Part shown: positions 1 to 6,612 of the stretch, one piece after another
How positions within the stretch are numbered: position 1 is the stretch's first letter
Layout of the letters: every line of letters begins with the position of its first letter
DNA from: Eubacteriales bacterium
Lineage (GTDB): Bacteria; Bacillota; Clostridia; Christensenellales; CAG-138
DNA length: 9,269 bases
Assembly: GCA_028703645.1 (NCBI GenBank)
Contig: JAQVML010000032.1
Coordinates: 1 to 9,269, forward strand
Reading direction: 5' to 3'
The notes under the pieces: generated by a model
Told to the model about the DNA's origin: nothing
Databases searched by the model: none
Seen by the model: only the letters and a program-made list of their open reading frames with translations
Position numbers and translations under genes: made by a program

Positions 1-3
1 GTC

Positions 4-32
4 ATTATACGCGAGGCGCCAAAACAAGTCAA
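4..32 (-). promoter_or_regulatory. Near-consensus sigma-A promoter reading leftwards out of the window
   Basis: On the minus strand the -35 box is TTGACT (27-32) and the -10 box is TATAAT (4-9), with a 17-base spacer: 11 of 12 consensus positions at ideal spacing. Transcription would start just beyond the left edge, so a gene divergent from the BMP lipoprotein gene is expected there. That gene itself is not visible. This is a motif match, not a demonstrated promoter. Confidence 0.6.
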
Positions 33-90
33 CAGGTTTTTCCTGCATGAAATCTGCTCAAAATTTACATTATACACGCGCATCCGTGTG

Positions 91-119
91 TTGTTTCCGA
101 CTTTAGGCTGTGTTATACT
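91..119 (+). promoter_or_regulatory. Extended -10 promoter of the BMP lipoprotein gene
   Basis: A -10 box TATACT (114-119) is preceded by TG one base upstream (111-112), giving an extended -10 element. A weak -35 box TTGTTT (91-96) lies 17 bases upstream. The expected start site is near 126, leaving a leader of about 45 bases, too short for a known purine-type riboswitch. The -10 lies inside a direct repeat: ATACTTTG occurs at 115-122 and again at 126-133. Confidence 0.6.
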
Positions 120-136
120 TTGTTCATACTTTGCAC

Positions 137-149
137 TATGCAGAGCATA
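137..149 (+). promoter_or_regulatory. Short inverted repeat in the leader, possible operator or 5' hairpin
   Basis: TATGC (137-141) and GCATA (145-149) form a perfect inverted repeat around AGA. It sits about 12 to 24 bases after the predicted start site and ahead of the ribosome binding site AGGGAGG (158-164). That is a common place for a repressor operator. A 5' stem that protects a highly expressed mRNA is the alternative. The arms are only 5 bases long, so chance is possible. Confidence 0.3.
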
Positions 150-171
150 AAATCATCAGGGAGGAAAGCTC

Positions 172-1317
172 ATGAAAAAAATCGTAACAGTCCTTTTAAT
201 TCTGGGTATGATCCTGTCCGTCGTGGCATGCGCCCCGGCTGCGACACCGGCCGCAACCGCCGACGTCACCGCGGCCCCCGAAGCTGCAGCGACTGAAGCC
301 CCCGCCGCAGAAGTCACCGAGGCTCCCGTAGCGCTGAATATCGCTATGGTTACCGACGTCGGCAACATCGACGACAAATCCTTCAACGAATTCACCTGGA
401 TGGGTTGCAAGAACTGGGCCGAAGCAAACGGTGCAGTTGCCAACTACTATCGTCCTTCTGAAGACAGCGACGAAGCCCGCATCGAGACCATCAAGACGGC
501 CATCGAAAAGGGTGCCAACGTCATCGTCTGCCCCGGCTACCTCTTCGGCGCAACCTATCAGCAGCTGCCGCAGCAGTATCCTGACGTGATGTTCCTCGGT
601 ATCGACCTTGGTCTGGGCGATGTGCCCGCACCTCAGGCGAACACCGCGCTGATCACCTATCAGGAAGAGCAGTCCGGCTTCCTCGCTGGCTATGCCGCCG
701 TTATGGATGGCTACACCAAGCTCGCGTTCCTCGGCGGCATCGATGTTCCCGCGGTCGTTCGTTACGGCTTCGGCTATGTCCAGGGCGCCAATCAGGCCGC
801 GACCGAGCTCGGCAACACCGCTGATGTCTCTATCAAGTACTGGTATTCCGGCACGTTCGGACCGAACGACGAAATCAAGACCAAGACCGCTGGCTGGTAC
901 ACCGAAGGCACGCAGATCATCTTTGCTTGCGGCGGCGGTATCGTCTACTCCGCTATCACATCTGCTGATGAAGCAAACGGCAAGCTGATCGGCGTTGACG
1001 TCGACCAGTCCGGTATCTCCGAGCGCGTTGTCACCTCCGCGAAGAAGGAACTCGAAAACTCCGTCAAGCTCGCTCTCTCCGACCTGCTCGCCAATGGCGG
1101 CAAGTGGTCCGAGGCGTATGCCGGTGTTGAGAACAAGCTCGGTGCCACGCAGGATTGCGTTGGTCTGCCGACCGATCCGGCTTCCTGGAGATTCAGCACC
1201 TTCACGCTGGATCAGTACAACACCCTCTTTGAGAAAGTCAAGAGCGGCGAGTACGCCATTTCTCCCGCGATCGACGTACAGCCCACCGTCACGATCGCTG
1301 TTGATTATCAGAACTAA
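172..1317 (+). CDS. bmpA: BMP-family nucleoside-binding lipoprotein of an ABC importer
   Basis: This is the extracytoplasmic solute-binding component of an ABC importer, 381 residues. A signal peptide with Lys2-Lys3 and a hydrophobic core ends in the lipobox VVAC, so Cys20 should be lipidated and anchor the protein to the outer face of the membrane. Residues 21-53 are a low-complexity Ala/Pro/Thr/Glu linker. The BMP fold follows: VTDVGNIDDKSFNEF (60-74), EEQSGFLAGYAA (165-176), GGIDVPAVVRYGFGYVQGA (188-206), GVDVDQSG (274-281) and TSAKKELENSV (288-298). These match the BmpA/TmpC/PnrA family, whose characterised members bind purine nucleosides or other nucleosides. The start is set by AGGGAGG seven bases upstream. 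Codon choice looks strongly biased towards C-ending codons, as in highly expressed genes. The exact ligand cannot be read from sequence, but the adjacent thymidine kinase supports nucleosides. Confidence 0.9.
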   Translation: MKKIVTVLLILGMILSVVACAPAATPAATADVTAAPEAAATEAPAAEVTEAPVALNIAMVTDVGNIDDKSFNEFTWMGCKNWAEANGAVANYYRPSEDSDEARIETIKTAIEKGANVIVCPGYLFGATYQQLPQQYPDVMFLGIDLGLGDVPAPQANTALITYQEEQSGFLAGYAAVMDGYTKLAFLGGIDVPAVVRYGFGYVQGANQAATELGNTADVSIKYWYSGTFGPNDEIKTKTAGWYTEGTQIIFACGGGIVYSAITSADEANGKLIGVDVDQSGISERVVTSAKKELENSVKLALSDLLANGGKWSEAYAGVENKLGATQDCVGLPTDPASWRFSTFTLDQYNTLFEKVKSGEYAISPAIDVQPTVTIAVDYQN

Positions 1318-1355
1318 AGTCTGATCTTCGCTGACAGCAAAAAACGATCAAAAAA

Positions 1356-1390
1356 GGGGCTGGGCTTCAAGCCCGGCCCCTCTTTTATTT
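1356..1390 (+). terminator. Intrinsic terminator after the BMP lipoprotein gene
   Basis: A 10-bp GC-rich stem (1356-1365 with 1371-1380, one G-T pair) closes a TTCAA loop and is followed by TCTTTTATTT (1381-1390). A-rich sequence precedes the stem. It lies 38 bases after the stop codon. Partial termination here would give more binding protein than membrane complex, a usual arrangement for ABC importers. Confidence 0.88.
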
Positions 1391-1492
1391 CTCCGACCAT
1401 CACCGCACGATTCTTTTTGCCCGGCGGCTTGGTACACCGTTACTGCGGGCGTTGCCGCAAGGAAGCGGCTTCATCATAGAATTCAATCCATT

Positions 1493-1521
1493 TTCAAACG
1501 AATCTGTTTTATCCGTATAAA
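1493..1521 (+). promoter_or_regulatory. Possible promoter for the ATPase-permease block
   Basis: TTCAAA (1493-1498, 4 of 6 matches) and TATAAA (1516-1521, 5 of 6) are separated by 17 bases, 60 bases ahead of the ATPase start. The rest of the 1391-1580 gap shows only a small stem, TGCGG/CCGCA at 1444-1459. A promoter here is plausible because a strong terminator lies upstream, but read-through from the first gene would also serve. Confidence 0.4.
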
Positions 1522-1580
1522 AAAACAACGGTTCATCCGTACATCGCCCGTCTATCAATCAATGGGAAGGGATACCGATT

Positions 1581-3182
1581 ATGAACGAATATGTCATCGA
1601 GATGCTGAATATAACCAAGGAATTCCCCGGCATCCGAGCCAACGACGACATCACGCTACGCCTGCGCCGCGGCGAAATACACGCCTTGCTCGGCGAAAAC
1701 GGCGCGGGAAAAAGCACGTTGATGAGCGTACTGTTTGGCCTATATCAGCCGGAAAAAGGTGTGATTAAGAAGGACGGCGAAATCGTCCGCATCAAAAACC
1801 CAAATGACGCAAATATGCTCAACATCGGCATGGTGCATCAGCACTTCAAGCTGGTTGAGGTGTTTACCGTGCTGGAGAACATCATTCTCGGCGTTGAACC
1901 GAACAAGATGGGATTTTTACAAAAGAAAGAAGCGCGCAAAAAAGTTTTGGAACTCAGCGAGCGCTATGTGCTCAAAATCGACCCCGATGCGCTGGTTGAG
2001 GATATTTCGGTCGGCATGCAGCAGCGCGTAGAAATACTAAAGATGCTCTACCGCGACAACGATATCTTAATCTTCGACGAACCTACCGCAGTGCTCACTC
2101 CGCAAGAGATTGAAGAGTTGATGCACATTATGCGCTCGTTTGCCGCGGAGGGAAAGTCGATCCTGTTCATCACGCATAAGCTCAACGAGATCATGGCGGT
2201 TGCCGACCGCTGCACCGTGCTTCGAAAAGGCAAATGCATCGGCACCGTGGACGTGAAAGACACCGATAAGGCAAAGCTCAGCCGCATGATGGTCGGCAGA
2301 GACGTTGAGTTTATCGTGTCTAAAGACGATGCAAAACCCGGCGAAACTGTGCTTGATGTGTCGCATCTCACCGTGCCTAGCAAGTCGCACAAGAACAACG
2401 CGGTCAAGGATGTTTCCTTCCATGTGCGTGCGGGCGAAATCGTCTGCCTCGCGGGCATCGAAGGGAACGGTCAAACCGAGTGCGTCTATGCGCTGACCGG
2501 TCTGGAGCGGCCTTCCGCCGGGACGGTCAAGATAAAGGGTGAGCCTATCGTGCTCATCGGTCGCAAGCGCAACAAGCAGAACGCGGCAGAACTCGCAAAG
2601 GTCAAGACGATACTGATGCCCATTCGCCAACGCAGCAAACTTGGCATGAGTCATATTCCCGAGGACCGGCAAAAATTCGGTCTGGTATTGGATTACACAC
2701 TCGAAGAAAACCTCGTGCTGCAACGATACTGGGAGCCCGCGTTCCAGAAAAACGGATTCATCCGCAAGCCAAGCGTACGTCAGTATGCAGAAAAGCTCAT
2801 CAAGCAATACGATATTCGCAGCGGGCAGGGCCCGATTACAACCGCGCGCAGCATGTCCGGCGGCAACCAGCAGAAGGCCATCGTCGCCCGCGAGCTGGAT
2901 AAGAATCCGGAGCTGCTCATCGCGGTTCAGCCTACGCGCGGCCTTGACGTCGGCGCGATCGAATACATTCACAAGCAGCTCGTTGCCGCGCGGGATAACG
3001 GCAAGGCGGTCTTTCTCGTCTCACTCGAACTGGACGAGGTCATGAATGTCTCCGACCGCATTCTTGTGATGTATGAAGGAGAAATCGTCGGTGAATTTGA
3101 CCCGAAGGCAACCACAGTCGAAGAGCTTGGTCTGTTTATGGCCGGTGCAAAAAAGCAGGCGGTAGAAGGGATGGTGCACTGA
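1581..3182 (+). CDS. nupA: Nucleoside ABC transporter ATP-binding protein (two fused ATPase domains)
   Basis: A 533-residue cytoplasmic ATPase drives import through the two permeases downstream. Domain 1 is complete: Walker A GENGAGKST (38-46), Q-loop VHQHF (85-89), signature SVGMQQRVE (143-151), Walker B LIFDEPTA (163-170) and H-loop His199. Domain 2 is degenerate: its P-loop reads GIEGNGQTE (292-300) with Gln in place of the Walker A Lys, its signature SGGNQQK (426-432) is intact, its Walker B ends AVQPTRGLD (448-456) with Gln for the catalytic acid, and no switch His is seen in SLELDE. This asymmetry is normal for the RbsA/NupA/YufO type. A stretch around 322-348, rich in Lys, Arg and Asn, looks longer than usual before IPEDR (359-363). 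The ribosome binding site GGGAAGGG (1564-1571) supports the start. One base separates the gene from permease 1. Confidence 0.92.
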   Translation: MNEYVIEMLNITKEFPGIRANDDITLRLRRGEIHALLGENGAGKSTLMSVLFGLYQPEKGVIKKDGEIVRIKNPNDANMLNIGMVHQHFKLVEVFTVLENIILGVEPNKMGFLQKKEARKKVLELSERYVLKIDPDALVEDISVGMQQRVEILKMLYRDNDILIFDEPTAVLTPQEIEELMHIMRSFAAEGKSILFITHKLNEIMAVADRCTVLRKGKCIGTVDVKDTDKAKLSRMMVGRDVEFIVSKDDAKPGETVLDVSHLTVPSKSHKNNAVKDVSFHVRAGEIVCLAGIEGNGQTECVYALTGLERPSAGTVKIKGEPIVLIGRKRNKQNAAELAKVKTILMPIRQRSKLGMSHIPEDRQKFGLVLDYTLEENLVLQRYWEPAFQKNGFIRKPSVRQYAEKLIKQYDIRSGQGPITTARSMSGGNQQKAIVARELDKNPELLIAVQPTRGLDVGAIEYIHKQLVAARDNGKAVFLVSLELDEVMNVSDRILVMYEGEIVGEFDPKATTVEELGLFMAGAKKQAVEGMVH

Positions 3183-3183
3183 T

Positions 3184-4395
3184 ATGGAACAGAAGAAACG
3201 ACGTTCGCTGCACATTCCGGGCGGCACCAGCATTCTCGCCTCGCTGATCTCTATCGGTGTTGGTCTGATCGTAGGTTTAATCCTGTTGTATGCGCTCAAC
3301 GCAAAAGCAGCAGGCGGCGCGTTCATCAGCTTGATCACGACCGGCTTTCGCTCCAGCGATAAGTTCGCAAAGGTACTCTATCAGGCAGCCCCGCTGATCA
3401 TGACGGGCCTTTCGGTCGGATTTGCGTTTAAAACCGGTTTGTTCAACATCGGTGCAACGGGTCAATACACCGTTGGCGCGGCGTTTGCCCTCATCGGCGC
3501 GATTCAATTTCAACTTCCCTGGTATGTTTGTCTGCTTCTTTCAATGATTGGCGGCGCCATCTGGGGCATTTTCCCCGGGTTGTTCAAAGCGCTGTTCAAC
3601 GTAAACGAGGTCATCACCTCGATCATGTTCAACTGGATTGCGATGTTTGCGGTCAACCTGACCATCAACAACCTGCCCATGATGCTGGCCAAGTATTGGG
3701 GCGGCGCGCAGATGGATCGCACCGCAAACCTTGCCCAGGCAAACCCTGGCGCGTTGATTCCGCGGATGGGTCTGGATACACTCATGAAGAGCAACTACAT
3801 GAACATCAGCATCTTTATCGCGATTCTCTTCGCGATTCTCGCTTGGGTGATTCTGAGCAAGGCCACGTTTGGTTACGAGCTCAAGGCCTGCGGCTATAAT
3901 CGCAACGCGAGCATCTATGCCGGCATTACTGCCAAGCGGAATATCGTGCTTTCGATGGTGTTCGCTGGCGCGTTTGCAGGCGTCGGCGGCGGGCTCTATT
4001 TCCTCGCGGGAACGGGCCAATACACGCTGCTCAAACAATTGCTCACGGCTGGGTTCAACGGCATCCCGGTTGCGCTGTTGGCAACCTCCAACCCGATTGG
4101 AACCATCTTCTCCGCGTTCTTTGTCTCCTATATTCAGGTTGGCGGGGACGCGATGCAACCCGATTTCGTCAAGGAGATCATCGATATCATCATCTCCGTG
4201 ATCATCTACCTTGCGGCATTTGCGCTGCTCACGCGTGAACTGCTTGCGCGCGGGAAACAGCGCCGTGAGGATGAGGCGGAGGAAGCGGCGGCAGCCGAAG
4301 CGAAAGCCGCCTTGACCGCCGATGCCGATGCCGATGTTGTTGAAGTTGCTGCTGATGCTGCTACTCAAGAGAAAGACGAGGTGAGTAAATCATGA
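3184..4395 (+). CDS. nupB: Nucleoside ABC transporter permease 1 (NupB/YufP type)
   Basis: A 403-residue inner membrane permease of the branched-chain-permease-like (BPD_transp_2) superfamily. Hydrophobic segments lie at about 16-38, 64-82, 88-108, 112-132, 140-160, 206-225, 253-275, 285-316 and 329-350. Family landmarks are FKTGLFNIGATGQ (82-94), NEVITSIMFNW (141-151) and the cytoplasmic coupling region FGYELKACGYN (229-239). After the last membrane segment comes an unusual tail of about 50 residues (351-403), first basic then rich in Ala, Glu and Asp, probably cytoplasmic. The start follows the ATPase stop by one base, with a weak GGTG at 3173-3176, so translation is probably coupled. The stop overlaps the start of permease 2 by four bases (ATGA). 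The family call is firm; the substrate is inferred from the neighbours. Confidence 0.92.
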   Translation: MEQKKRRSLHIPGGTSILASLISIGVGLIVGLILLYALNAKAAGGAFISLITTGFRSSDKFAKVLYQAAPLIMTGLSVGFAFKTGLFNIGATGQYTVGAAFALIGAIQFQLPWYVCLLLSMIGGAIWGIFPGLFKALFNVNEVITSIMFNWIAMFAVNLTINNLPMMLAKYWGGAQMDRTANLAQANPGALIPRMGLDTLMKSNYMNISIFIAILFAILAWVILSKATFGYELKACGYNRNASIYAGITAKRNIVLSMVFAGAFAGVGGGLYFLAGTGQYTLLKQLLTAGFNGIPVALLATSNPIGTIFSAFFVSYIQVGGDAMQPDFVKEIIDIIISVIIYLAAFALLTRELLARGKQRREDEAEEAAAAEAKAALTADADADVVEVAADAATQEKDEVSKS

Positions 4396-5378
4396 GTATT
4401 TTAGCGGATATTCTTAGCGCTACCATTCTGTTTATGATTCCTCTGCTGCTCGTTGCGTTAGGCGGCATGTTCTCCGAGCGCAGCGGCGTGGTCAACATCG
4501 CGCTGGAAGGCATCATGATCATCGGCGCGCTGTGCTCCTGCCTGTTTTTGCGTGTGATGGACGCAAGCGGCTTTGGGCCGGCCCATCCGCAATGGGCGAT
4601 GTTTTTCGCGATTCTGGTCGCGGCCGCAACCGGCGCAATCTTCGCGCTTTTACTCGCGTTTGCCTCGGTCAACCTCAAGGCGGATCAGACCATCGGCGGC
4701 ACCGCACTGAATATGTTTGCCCCCGCGTTTGCCATCGTGCTCACTTGGGCCATTCAGGGTCAGGGTCAAACGACAATTTTGATTCCCACCTGGTCCCGCA
4801 TTACGCAAGCCACGCTCGGCGTCGCGGTCAATGGCAGCTTCTTTCAGGCGTTTTTGTTCAAGAGCTTCTATCAAACCACGATTTGGGCGGTGTTCCTCTT
4901 CATCATCGCGGCGGTGCTGCTCTATAAAACGCGCTTCGGCCTTCGCCTACGCGCCTGCGGCGAGCATCCGCAAGCCGCGGACTCCGTCGGGATCAACGTC
5001 TATCGCATGCGCTACGCCGGCGTGTTTATCTCCGGTTTTCTCGGCGGAATCGGCGGCCTTGCCTATACGCTGGCAGCCGGCAGCGCGTTTCAGTCCACGG
5101 TTGCAGGCTACGGCTTCTTAGCTCTCGCGGTTATGATATTTGGTAACTGGAAACCGCTGAATATTCTCGGCGCTTCGCTGTTCTTCGCGCTGTTCAAAAT
5201 TCTCGGTTCCTATAGCGGAAGCATTCCGTTCCTGCCGAAATTTGAAAACATCAAAGCCAGCGAATATATCTATCTGATGCTGCCGTATATCGTGACGATG
5301 ATCGTTTTAATCCTCACGAGCAAGAAATCTCGCGCACCGAAAGCCGAGGGTATCCCCTACGACAAAGGTCGCAGGTAA
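4392..5378 (+). CDS. nupC: Nucleoside ABC transporter permease 2 (NupC/YufQ type)
   Basis: A 328-residue membrane permease that should pair with permease 1 to form the channel. Hydrophobic segments lie at about 8-24, 32-54, 66-92, 101-120, 160-178, 204-229, 233-250, 254-272 and 290-309. The N-terminal signature GGMFSERSGVVNIALEG (24-40) is characteristic of the second permease in BMP-type importers, and RFGLRLRACGEHP (181-193) is the ATPase-coupling loop. The start ATG sits in an ATGA overlap with the permease 1 stop. GAGGTGAG (4378-4385) lies six bases upstream inside the preceding gene. It ends with a short basic tail. In the Bacillus/Lactococcus naming, Nup symbols refer to nucleoside uptake; this is assigned here by resemblance and context. 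Confidence 0.92.
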   Translation: MSILADILSATILFMIPLLLVALGGMFSERSGVVNIALEGIMIIGALCSCLFLRVMDASGFGPAHPQWAMFFAILVAAATGAIFALLLAFASVNLKADQTIGGTALNMFAPAFAIVLTWAIQGQGQTTILIPTWSRITQATLGVAVNGSFFQAFLFKSFYQTTIWAVFLFIIAAVLLYKTRFGLRLRACGEHPQAADSVGINVYRMRYAGVFISGFLGGIGGLAYTLAAGSAFQSTVAGYGFLALAVMIFGNWKPLNILGASLFFALFKILGSYSGSIPFLPKFENIKASEYIYLMLPYIVTMIVLILTSKKSRAPKAEGIPYDKGRR

Positions 5379-5395
5379 TTTCGCCTGAACCGGCA

Positions 5396-5409
5396 CCAAT
5401 TCGAATTGG
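5396..5409. repeat. Perfect 14-bp palindrome after permease 2
   Basis: CCAATTCGAATTGG reads identically on both strands. It begins 18 bases after the permease 2 stop and directly abuts the next hairpin at 5410. It could be a dimeric regulator site for the thymidine kinase gene or a structural RNA element. No T-tract follows it, so it is not itself a terminator. Confidence 0.5.
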
Positions 5410-5447
5410 GCGCCGCGTCGATGCGTATTCGCCGCGGCGCTTTCTCT
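5410..5447 (+). terminator. Probable terminator between permease 2 and thymidine kinase
   Basis: GCGCCGCG (5410-5417) pairs perfectly with CGCGGCGC (5433-5440). Inside, one mismatch and a CGA/TCG extension close a 7-base loop. The tail TTTCTCT (5441-5447) is only moderately T-rich, so termination may be partial. No convincing sigma-A promoter was found between this hairpin and 5508, so thymidine kinase may rely on read-through or on an atypical promoter. Confidence 0.6.
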
Positions 5448-5508
5448 GACTCATTCTTTCCTGTCAATAGATTCAAAACGATACATACGCTGATATTTCG
5501 GAGGACTT

Positions 5509-6141
5509 ATGGCAAAACTCTATTTTCGTTATGGCGCGATGGGTTCCAGCAAGACCGCAAACGCCATCATGGTTTGGTATAACTATCAGGAGCGATGCAA
5601 GAAGGCGCTGCTCATCAAGCCCGGCGTGGATACGCGGGACGGCGTTTATACCATCCGCTCGCGCAGCGGGTTGGAGGCGAACTGCATTCTCTTTGACCAG
5701 ATCGACTGGGACAAAGTCCGCGCGGGAGAATATGACTGCTTGATCATCGACGAGGCACAGTTTCTCTCCGTCGAGCAGGTGGATATGCTCTTGCCCATCG
5801 TGGACAACTATGACATTCCGGTCATCTGCTATGGCCTCAAGACGGATTTCCGCGGCGAGTTTTTCCCCGGCAGCGCGCGTCTGCTCGCCCGCGCGGACAC
5901 GATTGAAGAGGTAAAGACCATCTGCTGGTGCGGCAAGAAGGCGACAAACAACGCGCGTTTGGACGGCAAAGGCGGCATCACCAAGGTCGGCGAACAGGTC
6001 GTGCTCGGTGCGAGCGATAAGTACATCGGCCTCTGCCGCAAGCATTGGCTCCTCGGTGATCCCGGCCCGGGTCTCCGCGCGGAAGACCTCGCCAAGGGCG
6101 CTGTTCCCGGCACGTGTGCCTGCGAAGACGATGAGGATTGA
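5509..6141 (+). CDS. tdk: Thymidine kinase, type II (ATP + thymidine to dTMP)
   Basis: A 210-residue cytoplasmic enzyme of pyrimidine salvage that phosphorylates thymidine and so traps it in the cell. The P-loop is GAMGSSKT (9-16), with Ser14 where the usual Walker A Gly precedes Lys15. Other landmarks are the magnesium/catalytic motif IIDEAQFL (79-86, candidate base Glu82), VICYGLKTDFRGEFFPGS (105-122), and a structural zinc site from Cys139, Cys141, Cys176 and His179 (CWC and CRKH). The lid and nucleoside-binding region lies before YIGLC. The length is typical, about 190-210 residues. The tail CACEDDED (203-210) adds an extra CxC and a run of acids. GGAGG (5500-5504) fixes the start. The neighbouring importer supports a role in imported thymidine salvage. 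Confidence 0.95.
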   Translation: MAKLYFRYGAMGSSKTANAIMVWYNYQERCKKALLIKPGVDTRDGVYTIRSRSGLEANCILFDQIDWDKVRAGEYDCLIIDEAQFLSVEQVDMLLPIVDNYDIPVICYGLKTDFRGEFFPGSARLLARADTIEEVKTICWCGKKATNNARLDGKGGITKVGEQVVLGASDKYIGLCRKHWLLGDPGPGLRAEDLAKGAVPGTCACEDDED

Positions 6142-6150
6142 TCTTTCCAT

Positions 6151-6549
6151 ATGAAGTTTTATGTCGCAAGCGGCGTATCAAACGCCGAAAAAGTGAATCA
6201 GGCCGCTGCCGCGCTTGAGGCGGGCGGTCACGTGCGCACCTATAACTGGACGACGCATGGAGACGTCTCTAAAGCACCGGCGGAGCGAAAGCGCGAGGTC
6301 GCGTCCAACGAATCGCGCGGGGTTGCGGAGGCGGAGCTTGTCGTGCTGCTGTTGCCCGGGCGTTTTGGCACGCATGCGGAGCTGGGCATCGCGCTGGCGA
6401 CAGCCGAAAACAAGCGAATCCTGCTTTGGTCGGAAAGCAGCGCACCCTTTGACGGAGCGGAAGGCTTTTGCGTGTTTTACCATCATCCGGCGGTGGAGCG
6501 CGTGGTGTGTCCGTTTGAGGAGTTGCTTCGGTTATTACAAGCGATTTAA
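6151..6549 (+). CDS. Nucleoside 2-deoxyribosyltransferase-superfamily protein
   Basis: A 132-residue soluble protein starting nine bases after the thymidine kinase stop. Its ribosome binding site is weak (GAGGA at 6133-6137, inside the upstream gene), which suggests translational coupling. The N-terminus MKFYVASG is a first beta strand; NWTTHGD (32-38) and VVLLLPGRFGTHAELGIAL (64-82) follow. Glu77 in GTHAELG aligns with the nucleophilic Glu of the family. Two activities are known for this fold: base exchange between deoxynucleosides (NDT) and hydrolysis of deoxynucleoside 5'-monophosphates (DNPH1/RCL). The protein is slightly shorter than characterised NDT enzymes of about 150-160 residues, and sequence alone does not choose between the two. 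Placement beside tdk and a nucleoside importer fits a deoxynucleoside salvage role. Confidence 0.78.
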   Translation: MKFYVASGVSNAEKVNQAAAALEAGGHVRTYNWTTHGDVSKAPAERKREVASNESRGVAEAELVVLLLPGRFGTHAELGIALATAENKRILLWSESSAPFDGAEGFCVFYHHPAVERVVCPFEELLRLLQAI

Positions 6550-6562
6550 TCTCGTAAAAACA

Positions 6563-6592
6563 CAAATCGGCCGGAGCAATCCGACCGATTTG
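6563..6592. terminator. Bidirectional terminator between convergent genes
   Basis: A 13-position stem with one C-A mismatch (6563-6575 with 6580-6592) closes a GCAA tetraloop of the stable GNRA type. On the minus strand it is followed by TGTGTTTTT, a good U-tract for the 5'-nucleotidase gene, whose stop codon is 20 bases away. On the plus strand the following TGTTGCGTTC is weaker, so it may terminate the tdk transcript less efficiently. Confidence 0.8.
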
Positions 6593-6612
6593 TTGCGTTC
6601 ATTCCTTCTTTG

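Noticed and set aside
33..171. Purine, preQ1 or 2'-deoxyguanosine riboswitch ahead of the nucleoside importer
   Set aside because: The predicted leader is about 45 bases and no conserved aptamer core is visible, either here or in 1391-1580.
2067..2972. Long open frame (301 codons) on the minus strand
   Set aside because: It lies wholly opposite the ABC ATPase gene, has no ribosome binding site that I can see, and its translation lacks recognisable family motifs, so it is a shadow of the strongly coding strand.
3541..4368. Minus-strand open frame of 275 codons opposite permease 1
   Set aside because: The translation is rich in His, Arg, Asn and Asp without hydrophobic or domain structure. 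It is explained by the GC-skewed codons of the permease.
5439..5467. Minus-strand TTGACA (5467-5462) in the gap before thymidine kinase
   Set aside because: No acceptable -10 box lies 16-18 bases downstream on that strand, and no minus-strand gene follows.
5473..6150. Minus-strand open frame of 225 codons opposite thymidine kinase
   Set aside because: Thymidine kinase motifs are complete on the plus strand; this frame has no supporting motif or start signal.
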